DNA of 64,000 bases from positions 10,183-74,182 of the forward strand of contig NZ_CASEGO010000003.1 of assembly GCF_949287625.1 (NCBI RefSeq), read 5' to 3'. The notes below the pieces were generated by a model that was not told where the DNA came from, did no database searches, and saw nothing but the letters and a program-made list of their open reading frames with translations. A program made the translations under genes and the position numbers. Positions 26,972 to 34,923 of the stretch are shown here, piece by piece. The DNA is from an uncultured Brachyspira sp. (GTDB taxonomy: Bacteria > Spirochaetota > Brachyspiria > Brachyspirales > Brachyspiraceae). How positions within the stretch are numbered: the stretch's first letter is position 1; each line of letters begins with the position of its first letter.

Positions 26972-28468
26972 ATGAAAAATACCATATTTGTTATTTTATC
27001 AATGTTTTTAGCAGGATTATTATTAAATACTTGCAATAGCCATTTTAATCCTAGATATTATTATCAGGAAATGTCAAGATCAAGCAGCAGCAGCGGAGAT
27101 ACAGAAGAGCCTGATATAGGAGGAGAAAATATTGTAAGTGATGCAGAAGATCCTTTTAAAACTGGGGAATGGAATAAAGCAGATTATAGAGGTTTTACTC
27201 TTGACCTTGATGCAGAATATGTAATAGCTGCCTCTTTCGGACTTAAAAATGAACCTACATATATGCTTATTAAAGATGGTGCTTGGAAGGCAGGCGACTT
27301 GTCAAAAAATGAATACTATTATGATGGTACAAATACTAAGGCAGCTGGTTTTGTTGTTAATAAAGTAAAATATTATATGTATAAAAATATGAATCCCACT
27401 TTCTCATCTACTAGTGCCTACAATAAAAGCGATAGACTTAAAAGATTTTGGTTTTACAGATTTACTGGTACTGCAGGTCTTGATACAGATAATTATTTAA
27501 TAGCGATAGATACATATTCGAAATTAGTATTTGCATTTGCCATTCCTACGAAGTGGAAATCTATATTAGGAATACCTGCTCCTATGGAATGGGGGGCTGT
27601 AGAACTTGGATGGGAAGCTAGTGCTGATAGTGCCACTTTAAATGAACAGGTAAAATTTGCTGTTGACGGGCTTACATATTTTTATGAATATGACCCTGTA
27701 GGTATAGTTCATTCTGACGGCACTATAGAGATATATCCTTGGTGTACTTTATCTATAGCCAATGACAATAGTTATGCTCCTAGATTAGACGGAAGTCCTA
27801 CTGATTTAACTAGAAAAGTTGCTGATTATAATTTTGCAGGACGATCTCCTTATCTGCCTATAAAAATAGTGGAAAAAAATAAAATAGCTTTGCAGGTTCA
27901 GGATTTGCAGATACAAAATATTAGTGCTCAAAGTTTTGTTGATAAACTTTCTGGTAAAGATGAATATACAAATTATGCAGGGTTCAGCTATGATATAAGA
28001 CTTGGATATAACTTAAATACAGACCCCGCTGATTTTAATACAGTTGCTTCAAAAGATAAGCCTAGTTTGTTCTTTGATTCTTTAACAACTGTAAATGTCG
28101 GAGAAACTAAAAGCCTGATTTCTACAGCATATACTCTTGATATACAGTATGAGGATGCAGATAATGTTTATTTTTATTTAGATGCTTCTCTTACAATGTA
28201 TGATAGAACTTATAAAATACCTCAAATTGTTAATGATACTGTTTTAATAGAACAAGAAAAACCTTTGATAAAATTCAGATATGATAAAGCTCAAAGTGCT
28301 TTTGTGTTTGATTCTGTTACTGGAGAGGTAAATACAGTTTCTTATACTCAGAATTTTACTCTAAAAAAGGGTGAAGTTAAACAATTTGAGATTACAATAC
28401 AAAATCCTTCAATCGGTGCTAATGATACAGATGGAAGTATAAAGTTAATATACACTTTAACTTATTAA
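26972..28468 (+). CDS. NPRYYY-family surface lipoprotein (paralogue 3, divergent)
   Basis: 498 aa from the ATG that starts a clean signal peptide (MKNTIFVILSM); an ATG 15 nt upstream is possible. The lipobox is LNTC, followed by NSHFNPRYYYQEMS and a Ser-rich linker. It shares LIAIDTYSKLVFAFA and FYEYDPVG with paralogues 1 and 2. The C-terminal third differs and lacks the GKTY/FVDR modules; it ends in beta-rich sequence (QNFTLKKGEVKQFEITIQN) resembling an Ig-like or beta-sandwich fold. So the family has a constant N-terminus joined to variable C-terminal regions. Confidence 0.72.
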   Translation: MKNTIFVILSMFLAGLLLNTCNSHFNPRYYYQEMSRSSSSSGDTEEPDIGGENIVSDAEDPFKTGEWNKADYRGFTLDLDAEYVIAASFGLKNEPTYMLIKDGAWKAGDLSKNEYYYDGTNTKAAGFVVNKVKYYMYKNMNPTFSSTSAYNKSDRLKRFWFYRFTGTAGLDTDNYLIAIDTYSKLVFAFAIPTKWKSILGIPAPMEWGAVELGWEASADSATLNEQVKFAVDGLTYFYEYDPVGIVHSDGTIEIYPWCTLSIANDNSYAPRLDGSPTDLTRKVADYNFAGRSPYLPIKIVEKNKIALQVQDLQIQNISAQSFVDKLSGKDEYTNYAGFSYDIRLGYNLNTDPADFNTVASKDKPSLFFDSLTTVNVGETKSLISTAYTLDIQYEDADNVYFYLDASLTMYDRTYKIPQIVNDTVLIEQEKPLIKFRYDKAQSAFVFDSVTGEVNTVSYTQNFTLKKGEVKQFEITIQNPSIGANDTDGSIKLIYTLTY

Positions 28469-28619
28469 ATTGCATGATTTTTTTATAATAATATTAAGTT
28501 TTTTTAAAAAATTATAAAAAGTAAAGTATATACTGTTTATTTTCTTTAATAAATGGCTTATTTTTAAAAAAAAATTTGTTTAACTATAGGCTATACTATA
28601 ATTTATTAAGGAAGTATTT

Positions 28620-29303
28620 ATGTATAATGATTTTTATAATAATAACCTGCAATTTAGTAATGCCGATTTAGTAGACGAAAAACAAATATTAGCCTCTATT
28701 ATATCAAACGGCATATCTTTGGACAGGGCAAATACTATAGTAGATAAGTTATATTACAGCTTTTATAATTTATATAATATAGTTAATGCTTCAGATAAGG
28801 AGCTTTTGAAAGTAAAGGGGCTCAATGAAAAAAAGATAAAACTTATAAAGAGTATACCTTCTATTTTGGAATACTATTTATTAAGCAGTTTAAAAGCTAA
28901 TACTCCTGATTTTAAAAAAAGAGATTTGATAAATTATTTGATAATAAAATTAGGAAAATTAAAATTTGAAACTTTTTCTATTGTTTGTTTGGATGTGAAT
29001 AAAAAATTTATATCAATAGAGCATATTTTTAGAGGCACTATAGATTCAGCTACTATATATCCTAGAGATTTAGTAGAGAAATCATTATCTTTGGGGGCAA
29101 GTTATGTAATAGCATCTCATAATCACCCATCAGGTATAGCAAAGCCTTCTAAAGAGGATATTAATATAACGAATGTACTGTATAAAGCATTTAAAATGGT
29201 TGATATAAAAATGCTGGATCATATTATAATTGCCGCTAATTCTTATTACAGTTTCAGAGAAGATGGAATGTTTGATAAATATAAAAATGGTGCGGAGGTT
29301 TGA
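28620..29303 (+). CDS. radC: RadC-family JAB/MPN domain protein
   Basis: 227 aa. The N-terminal third has a helix-hairpin-helix-like segment (KELLKVKGLNEKKIKLI). The C-terminal JAB/MPN domain contains VIASHNHPSGIAKPSKEDI, the HxH...D metal-binding motif of RadC. The biochemical role of RadC is unsettled; a DNA-repair function from the original name is not well supported. An AAGGAAG ribosome binding site precedes the ATG. A TATAAT at 28597-28602 with TTGTTT upstream is a probable promoter. An XRE regulator follows after 3 nt, so the two are co-expressed. Confidence 0.9.
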   Translation: MYNDFYNNNLQFSNADLVDEKQILASIISNGISLDRANTIVDKLYYSFYNLYNIVNASDKELLKVKGLNEKKIKLIKSIPSILEYYLLSSLKANTPDFKKRDLINYLIIKLGKLKFETFSIVCLDVNKKFISIEHIFRGTIDSATIYPRDLVEKSLSLGASYVIASHNHPSGIAKPSKEDINITNVLYKAFKMVDIKMLDHIIIAANSYYSFREDGMFDKYKNGAEV

Positions 29304-29306
29304 TTA

Positions 29307-29729
29307 ATGCTTACTACTAATTTGAAAAAACCTTTCTACAATAATATAGTCAGCGACAGTAAAATAGAAGAAGATGATAAAAATAATGAAAGACCTATTG
29401 ATGATGAAGAGTTAATATCATCTGTTGGTAAAAATATACGTGCTATAAGAAAGTCTCAAATGAAAACTATATCAGAAATAGCAGAAATATCTGAAATATC
29501 ATCAAAATATTTACAGAGCGTTGAAGTTGGAAAAAGAAATATATCAATAACAAATCTCAATAAAATAGCAAAAACTTTAAATGTACCTATTGCCGTATTT
29601 TTCAGTTATGATCATATTGAGAAAACTAAGAAACTTTTATGTATAGCAAATAAGCTTAAAAATTATTCTATAATACAGTTATCAAATATAGATACTATTA
29701 TAAAGGATTTAAAAGATATTACAGATTGA
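29307..29729 (+). CDS. XRE-family helix-turn-helix regulator
   Basis: 140 aa. A disordered acidic N-terminus (about residues 1-30) precedes a Cro/C1-type HTH domain (about 35-95): GKNIRAIRKSQMKTISEIA, then SSKYLQSVEVGKRNISITN and LNVPIAVFF. The C-terminal tail has no recognised effector domain. It starts 3 nt after radC, with GGAGG of the radC end serving as ribosome binding site. It could regulate its own operon, but no operator is identified. No phage genes surround it. Confidence 0.85.
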   Translation: MLTTNLKKPFYNNIVSDSKIEEDDKNNERPIDDEELISSVGKNIRAIRKSQMKTISEIAEISEISSKYLQSVEVGKRNISITNLNKIAKTLNVPIAVFFSYDHIEKTKKLLCIANKLKNYSIIQLSNIDTIIKDLKDITD

Positions 29730-29740
29730 TTTTTTTTATG

Positions 29741-29778
29741 TATTAGATATATGCAATGATTTTTGCATATATCTAATA
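29741..29778. other. Perfect 16-bp inverted repeat after the XRE gene
   Basis: TATTAGATATATGCAA (29741-29756) pairs exactly with TTGCATATATCTAATA (29763-29778) around a 6-nt loop. There is no T tail on either strand, so it is either a weak terminator or a protein-binding palindrome. Confidence 0.55.
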
Positions 29779-29893
29779 TAAATCTATTAAAATATAGTAT
29801 TTGCAGCATATACATAAAAAGTTTAGAAATTATAATTGTTTAGGTATTTATTAAATAAAAATAGTTTGTAAGAATTATATTAATACAAAAAAA

Positions 29894-30634
29894 TTATAAA
29901 TTCCTTAAATGAACTTTGCCGTTATTATCTATAGTTTTATTTCCTTTTTTATACATTATAAAAAGATAATTAAAACCTCTTAAATAAAAATTATTTTCTA
30001 TAGCTGCTATATGATAATTGCCCTTATTTAAAGTTTTATTATGGCGTACAACAGACACTATATCTATAGGCATAAAGTATTTACTCATAATTTCAAATAA
30101 TTTAAATCCTATAGGCATAAAAGGAAATCCTTTTTCATAGGAATCAGAAACATATAAAGCCATATATCTGTCTTTTCTCATTATTCTAAATATTTCACTT
30201 ATAACTTTTTCCATAGCCTCATAATATTCATTTTCTTTTGCAGTTAATTTTCCTATACAGTTTTTTTCATCAGAATAATTTATATGCGTACTGTATGGCG
30301 GATCTATAAATACAAAATCAGCTTTTTCATCTTCTATAGGTATTTTTCTAGCATCAGCTTTAAAAATATCCTTTCTCTGCAATGCTTTTGGGTTTATATC
30401 ATATCCTAAAGCACGTCTGTTTAATTCACGGGCTACATCAATAGTTGTGCCGCTTCCAGCCATTGGATCTACCACTAAATCTTTTTCTTTTGTGTATCTG
30501 TTTAGAAGATTCCATATTATATATGAAGGAGTAGCTCCTATATAGTGTTTATGCTTTTCTTCTTCGCTTTTTAAATATTGCTGAGATGGATAGTCCCATA
30601 ATGTTGTACTTTGTAATTCTAGCTTTTTTTTCAT
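29894..30634 (-). CDS. Orphan DNA methyltransferase (N6-adenine or N4-cytosine type)
   Basis: 246 aa. The SAM-binding motif I is VVDPMAGSGTTIDVAREL and the catalytic motif IV is FIDPPYSTHINY. The order (I then IV) and the short length place it with the N4/N6 methylases (PF01555-like). The target base and site cannot be read from the sequence. No restriction endonuclease or specificity subunit is next to it, so it is an orphan that may act in regulation or protection. Some DPPY enzymes modify RNA, which remains possible. Divergent from the TM2 gene, with a 147-bp shared upstream region. Confidence 0.78.
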   Translation of the reverse strand: MKKKLELQSTTLWDYPSQQYLKSEEEKHKHYIGATPSYIIWNLLNRYTKEKDLVVDPMAGSGTTIDVARELNRRALGYDINPKALQRKDIFKADARKIPIEDEKADFVFIDPPYSTHINYSDEKNCIGKLTAKENEYYEAMEKVISEIFRIMRKDRYMALYVSDSYEKGFPFMPIGFKLFEIMSKYFMPIDIVSVVRHNKTLNKGNYHIAAIENNFYLRGFNYLFIMYKKGNKTIDNNGKVHLRNL

Positions 30635-30781
30635 ATTTTACTATTCGCTTATTATAAATTTAGTGTATATACTATAATAAAACATATTTATTAACAAGCA
30701 TTAAATAAAAATTACTTGTTAAAAAAATACTTTAATATATTATATAACTGTAATTATTAATTAAATAGGATTTTTATATAA

Positions 30782-31585
30782 ATGAAAACAAGATTTAAAG
30801 CTATAATATGTTCTGCCTTATCTTTGTTTTTGGGCGGTATAGGAATACAGAAATTTTATTTAGGACAGTATAAGAGAGGCGTTTTTTATGTTATATTCTT
30901 TTTTACGGGTATTCCTTATTTGCTATGTGTTGTAGATTTGCTTAGATTTATATTTATGAGCGATGATGCATTTAATATTAAATATAACAGCAGTTATTTT
31001 ACAGAGGAATATTCAAATAATAATGATAAATACTCTTACACTAATGAATTAGATTCAGATAAAGAGAGCGAAGTTTATGCAAATAGATTTGATAATGCTG
31101 TTGAAGCCCAGTACAGCTATGTTGATGATGATATAGAAAAAAATACTGAAAAAAATAATTATAATACAGAAGATGAATTAATATCTAAAGCACTTGAGTA
31201 TCATAGTTCAATTAATGAATGCCTAAAATCAATAACTGATTATGAGTTTGCATCTAATATAAGACAATTAAATAGTTTGTTTATGGGTATTATAGATAAG
31301 GCAAAAAATTCTGAAGATAAAAGTATATCGAGAAAAGAACTTAATAAAATGCTTGAATATAATATACCTACAATATTAAAACTTATTAATTCATATATAG
31401 ACTTATCATATTCAAAAACATTAAATAGTAATAATAATATAATACATGATATTAAAGATTCTGTTTCAGCAGTTATAGAGTATCTAAAAAAGGTTTCGGA
31501 AAATATACAAAAAGACGATATTATGGATATTACAAGCGATATAGATGTTTTAAAAAGCACATTAAGAAAAGGCGGTTATATTTAA
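30782..31585 (+). CDS. TM2-domain membrane protein with cytoplasmic C-terminal region
   Basis: 267 aa. The N-terminal TM2 domain (about residues 5-65) has two membrane helices joined by the conserved turn GGIGIQKFYLGQYKRGVFY. It is followed by a low-complexity Asn/Asp/Glu/Tyr region (70-125) and a helical domain (130-265) with regular hydrophobic spacing. The C-terminal domain is not one I recognise. A small gene follows 22 nt downstream, suggesting an operon. Confidence 0.75.
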   Translation: MKTRFKAIICSALSLFLGGIGIQKFYLGQYKRGVFYVIFFFTGIPYLLCVVDLLRFIFMSDDAFNIKYNSSYFTEEYSNNNDKYSYTNELDSDKESEVYANRFDNAVEAQYSYVDDDIEKNTEKNNYNTEDELISKALEYHSSINECLKSITDYEFASNIRQLNSLFMGIIDKAKNSEDKSISRKELNKMLEYNIPTILKLINSYIDLSYSKTLNSNNNIIHDIKDSVSAVIEYLKKVSENIQKDDIMDITSDIDVLKSTLRKGGYI

Positions 31586-31607
31586 TTAATAATAGGAGTA
31601 TAAAAAA

Positions 31608-31820
31608 GTGGATAGCGACGGCGTATATAAAAGAGTAGATATTAATAAGGTTATAAAACATATCAGAGAAAATAACAGTGAAATTACAGAGAGTAAGGCA
31701 CAGGAAATAGCTTATATTATGATAAAAGAGCTTAATAAAAGAGTTTCTTCTATGGTTAAAGACTTTGAGAATGGGGAAGGAGATTTTATGGCTTGCTACT
31801 TTGATGCTATTGATAATTAA
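31608..31820 (+). CDS. Small conserved-looking protein of unknown function
   Basis: 70 aa starting at GTG, with a good TAGGAG ribosome binding site 8 nt upstream. The sequence is hydrophilic and helical (RVDINKVIKHIRENNSEITE, then AQEIAYIMIKELNKRVSSM), ending in an acidic FENGEGDFMACYFDAIDN. No family is recognised. It lies 22 nt after the TM2 gene on the same strand, so it is likely co-translated from that transcript. Confidence 0.6.
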   Translation: MDSDGVYKRVDINKVIKHIRENNSEITESKAQEIAYIMIKELNKRVSSMVKDFENGEGDFMACYFDAIDN

Positions 31821-31967
31821 ATAATTGTCAATGATTTTATCAAATGTATTTTACTATATATAATTGGTTTATATATTTATAAATATGTATTTTTTTCTGT
31901 TGACTTTTTTTGTTTTAAAGTAAATAATTTATTAGTAATAAAAATAAATACATTAAAGGAGATAACA

Positions 31968-32282
31968 ATGAGTATATCAGATGATATCAAATCAGGATTT
32001 TATGCCGGCATAGGTATGATGCTTAAGGGTAAGGAAAAATTAGAAGATGCAGCACGTGAGTTTGTTAAAGACAAAAATATAAGTGCTGAAGAGGGAGAAA
32101 AGTTTGTTAAAGACATGGTAAATAAGGCTTCTGAAACAAAAGAAGAAGTTACACAATTTATAGATGACAGAGTTAAACAAGTCATAGATAAAATGGGATA
32201 TGTAAAAAAAGAAGAATACGAATCTATGAAAAAAGAGCTTGATGAAATAAAAGCCTCTTTAAATAAGAATAATCAAGAGTAA
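31968..32282 (+). CDS. Phasin-like small helical protein
   Basis: 104 aa. N-terminal SDDIKSGFYAGIGMMLKGKEKLEDAAREFV and a coiled-coil C-terminus (KKEEYESMKKELDEIKASL) match the short 'phasin family' proteins often encoded beside UbiB/AarF kinases. True phasins coat polyhydroxyalkanoate granules, but no PHA genes are seen, so here the name indicates only the fold. AAGGAG ribosome binding site; TTGACT at 31900 may be its -35 box. A terminator-like hairpin lies between it and the ubiB-like gene. Confidence 0.7.
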   Translation: MSISDDIKSGFYAGIGMMLKGKEKLEDAAREFVKDKNISAEEGEKFVKDMVNKASETKEEVTQFIDDRVKQVIDKMGYVKKEEYESMKKELDEIKASLNKNNQE

Positions 32283-32305
32283 AGATTTAGCAGCAATTAA
32301 AGAAT

Positions 32306-32353
32306 AATGCATTATTAAAATTATTTATATATTTTTAATAGTGCATTTTTTTA
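32306..32353 (+). terminator. Rho-independent terminator or attenuator between the phasin-like and UbiB genes
   Basis: AATGCATTATTAAAA (32306-32320) pairs with TTTTAATAGTGCATT (32333-32347), with one T-G pair, followed by TTTTT. UbiB starts only 21 nt later, so read-through may couple the two genes. Confidence 0.75.
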
Positions 32354-32373
32354 TATAAAAATAGGAAATGAAA

Positions 32374-34050
32374 ATGAATAATATTAGATCTATAAATAGG
32401 GCAAGAGAGATAATTTCAATAATAATGGCTTACGGCTTCAGAGACATCATAGCCATAACTCCAATATTGAAAATAATAAAAAATCCAATAGATAAAATTA
32501 ATATAAAATATAAAGGTATTGACTTACGTAATTACAGCAGGGGCGAGCGTATAAGAATGGCCTGTGAAGATTTGGGAACTACTTTTGTAAAACTTGGTCA
32601 GATACTGTCAAACAGAAATGACATACTTCCAAAAGATATTACAGATGAACTTAGCAAACTTCAAAATCATGTAAAGCCTTTTGATGAAAATGAGGCCATT
32701 AATATAATAGAAACAGAATTAGGTAAAAAAATAGATGAAGTATTTGAATCATTTGATATGAAGCCTAAAGCAAGTGCATCTATTTCTCAGGTACATACTG
32801 CTGTATTAAAAACAGGAGAAAAAGTTGCCATTAAGGTAAAAAGACCGAATATAGAAGATAATATACTTATGGATATAGAGGTTATTATATGGCTTTCAAA
32901 TATTATAGAAAAATATAATGAAGAGTTTGCTTTAATGCAGCCTCAGAAACTAATAGCAGCTTTTAAAGCTCAGCTTTTGCAGGAACTAGATTTTAATTTT
33001 GAAAAAAATAACACTCTTAAGTTTGCAAGATATTTTAAAGATAATAAAAATATTAAAATAGCTAAAATATATGAAGAATACAGTACAAAAAGCATACTTA
33101 CTATGGAATATATAGATGGAATAAAGATATCGGATATATCACCAGATGATAATAGGTATGACAGAAAAAAACTTGTTTCTATTGGTATTGATGCTGTATT
33201 AGAGCAGATATTTATGCTTGGATTTTTTCATGCCGACCCTCACCCTGGTAATTTGATGGCTTTAGAGAATAATGTATTATGTTTTTTAGATTTTGGAATG
33301 ATAGGATTTATTCCTCCAAATTCGAAAGAAGCATTTTCATCTTTGATTATGAGTATAAGCTCGGCTGATTATTTGGCATTATCAAAATCAATACTAGATT
33401 TATGTTATCATAGCGATATAAAAAATATAGATGATTTTAATATGGCAATATTTGTTTTGGTTAATAAATATATTGATATGTCTTTGGATAATATTAATAT
33501 AGAAGATGTGTTTAATGAACTTATAGAAATAATAAGAGAGTTTAGATTAACTCTTCCAAGCAATATTATGCTTTTAATAAAATCTTTAATAGTTCTTGAG
33601 GGAGTTGCAAGGAATTTAGATAAAGATGTAAAATTAATAGAACATATAAAGCCTTTTGCTTTCAGATATGTTAAAGAACAGATAAAACCTGATAATATAT
33701 TAAAACAATTAAAAAAATTAGTAACTGATTATTCTCATATATTAAAGCAATTACCTGCTGATTTCAGCGATTTAGTTTCAGTGATGAAAAAAGGCAGCAT
33801 GAAAATTCAGCTTGAGCATAAAAACTTGGAATCGTTATCAACTACATTAGACGGTTTGGCAGATAGACTTAGCTATTCTATAGTTTTAGCTTCTCTAATA
33901 ATGGCAAGTGCTTTGATTATAACAAGCAAGATGCCTCCTTTATTTCATGGTACTTCAGTTATAGGTATGATAGGTTTTGGACTTTCTGCTATTATGGGAT
34001 TTATAATGATAATAAGCAGATTTATTAAGAAGTATGTTAAGAAGAGATAA
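32374..34050 (+). CDS. UbiB/AarF (ABC1) family atypical kinase
   Basis: 558 aa from the second of two close ATGs, chosen because the AGGA ribosome binding site is only 2 nt from the first. UbiB hallmarks: FVKLGQILSNRNDILP (KxGQ motif), SASISQVHTAVLKTGEKVAIKVKRP (Ala-rich loop and Lys), QELDFNFEKNN, HADPHPGNLM (catalytic loop) and FLDFGMIG. Two membrane helices end the chain (about 500-550). UbiB proteins are ATPases linked to isoprenoid lipid handling. Whether this organism makes ubiquinone is not shown here, so a quinone role is unproven. Confidence 0.92.
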   Translation: MNNIRSINRAREIISIIMAYGFRDIIAITPILKIIKNPIDKINIKYKGIDLRNYSRGERIRMACEDLGTTFVKLGQILSNRNDILPKDITDELSKLQNHVKPFDENEAINIIETELGKKIDEVFESFDMKPKASASISQVHTAVLKTGEKVAIKVKRPNIEDNILMDIEVIIWLSNIIEKYNEEFALMQPQKLIAAFKAQLLQELDFNFEKNNTLKFARYFKDNKNIKIAKIYEEYSTKSILTMEYIDGIKISDISPDDNRYDRKKLVSIGIDAVLEQIFMLGFFHADPHPGNLMALENNVLCFLDFGMIGFIPPNSKEAFSSLIMSISSADYLALSKSILDLCYHSDIKNIDDFNMAIFVLVNKYIDMSLDNINIEDVFNELIEIIREFRLTLPSNIMLLIKSLIVLEGVARNLDKDVKLIEHIKPFAFRYVKEQIKPDNILKQLKKLVTDYSHILKQLPADFSDLVSVMKKGSMKIQLEHKNLESLSTTLDGLADRLSYSIVLASLIMASALIITSKMPPLFHGTSVIGMIGFGLSAIMGFIMIISRFIKKYVKKR

Positions 34051-34061
34051 AGATAATAAAA

Positions 34062-34085
34062 AAGCCTCCTATTTTTAGGAGGCTT
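34062..34085 (-). terminator. Rho-independent terminator of tRNA-Asn
   Basis: AAGCCTCCTA (34062-34071) pairs with TAGGAGGCTT (34076-34085). On the minus strand it is followed by TTTTTT, directly after the tRNA. On the plus strand, after the UbiB gene, the tail is A-rich and less effective. Confidence 0.82.
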
Positions 34086-34092
34086 AAAAATG

Positions 34093-34165
34093 CTCCGAGA
34101 ACAGGGCTCGAACCTGCGACCCGGTGATTAACAGTCACCTGCTCTACCGACTGAGCTATCTCGGA
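34093..34165 (-). tRNA. tRNA-Asn (anticodon GTT)
   Basis: 73 nt on the minus strand. The acceptor TCCGAGA pairs with TCTCGGA, discriminator G. The anticodon stem GGTGA/TCACC encloses CTGTTAA with anticodon GTT. D arm AGCTCAGTCGGTAGAGC and T arm GGTTCGAGCCC are standard. CCA is not encoded. Confidence 0.96.
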
Positions 34166-34185
34166 TTGTTGTTTAATGTTTAAGT

Positions 34186-34213
34186 ATTATAGCATAAGCA
34201 TAAAAAATGTCAA
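34186..34213 (-). promoter_or_regulatory. Promoter of tRNA-Asn
   Basis: On the minus strand a perfect TTGACA (34213-34208), a 16-bp spacer and a perfect TATAAT (34191-34186), about 20 bp upstream of the tRNA. Confidence 0.85.
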
Positions 34214-34230
34214 TACCTAAAACAATTTTT

Positions 34231-34767
34231 TTATTTATAAATGCTAAAATATTCTAATATTTCTTTATATTTTTGAGATTTATTTCCAGATAATACTAAA
34301 TAGGTATTTAAATATTCATATACTTTTTTACCGTATTCCATTTCTTTTTCTATATCATTCTTTTTCACAGCATTATCATATTTAGTTTTGTATTTAAGAG
34401 CAAGTTTATAATTAGAATTAGGCTCTGCTCTTAATTCCAAAGCCTTTTCATAAAGTTCTATTATTTTATCTTCTTTAAACTCTTTCTCTAAATATATAGC
34501 ACCATACATGTAAATATCACCTAGTTTTGGGTATGATGGGTGAGATTTTAATGCCTGCATTCCCTTAGAATCTAAAAGATTTATATATGCTTTTAATCTT
34601 GCATAGGCATTAATACTTCCATCAAAACTAGATAATGTTCTTGAATATCCTGCCGCTTTATCTAACTCCTGATCTTTGCTTGGTGTTATCGGTATATCTA
34701 GGTCTGTTTGACCAAATGCTGACAGTGCAATGCATAAAAATATTGCTGAAATAAGTTTAATTTTCAC
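34231..34767 (-). CDS. Exported TPR-like protein of unknown function
   Basis: 178 aa with a signal peptide ending near SAFGQ (no lipobox Cys). The mature chain is helical: FDGSINAYARLKAYINLL, IYMYGAIYLEKEFKEDKIIELY, and NYKLALKYKTKYDNAVKK. The spacing of hydrophobic residues and the YEKALELRAEPN segment resemble tetratricopeptide repeats. Probably a periplasmic scaffold or adaptor. No partner genes are adjacent. The 111-bp region to the divergent DUF4912 gene holds promoters for both. Confidence 0.6.
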   Translation of the reverse strand: MKIKLISAIFLCIALSAFGQTDLDIPITPSKDQELDKAAGYSRTLSSFDGSINAYARLKAYINLLDSKGMQALKSHPSYPKLGDIYMYGAIYLEKEFKEDKIIELYEKALELRAEPNSNYKLALKYKTKYDNAVKKNDIEKEMEYGKKVYEYLNTYLVLSGNKSQKYKEILEYFSIYK

Positions 34768-34862
34768 TTTTGCTCCAAAGTTTTAATAATTTTTTGTTTT
34801 TTTATTATCGTAATAATATAAATCTAGTAAAATCAAAAAAGTAAAAAAGTTTATGTTGCTTA

Positions 34863-34890
34863 TTGACAATAAAAGTATTTGTTCTATAAT
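34863..34890 (+). promoter_or_regulatory. Promoter of the DUF4912 gene
   Basis: A perfect TTGACA (34863-34868), a 16-bp spacer and a perfect TATAAT (34885-34890), about 34 bp before the chosen start. The predicted transcript start excludes an in-frame ATG at 34879 and supports the start at 34924. Confidence 0.85.
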
Positions 34891-34923
34891 GGTCTTGAAA
34901 ATATAAATTTATGGAGATATTTA

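Noticed and set aside
28620..29729. radC plus XRE as part of a prophage or mobile island
   Set aside because: No integrase, phage structural genes or attachment sites are nearby, and composition matches the surroundings.
29824..29848. Further solo end of the repeat family (ATTATAATTGTTTAGGTAT)
   Set aside because: It resembles the right end of E1/E5 over about 20 bases, but in AT-rich DNA this is too weak to call without a genome-wide comparison.
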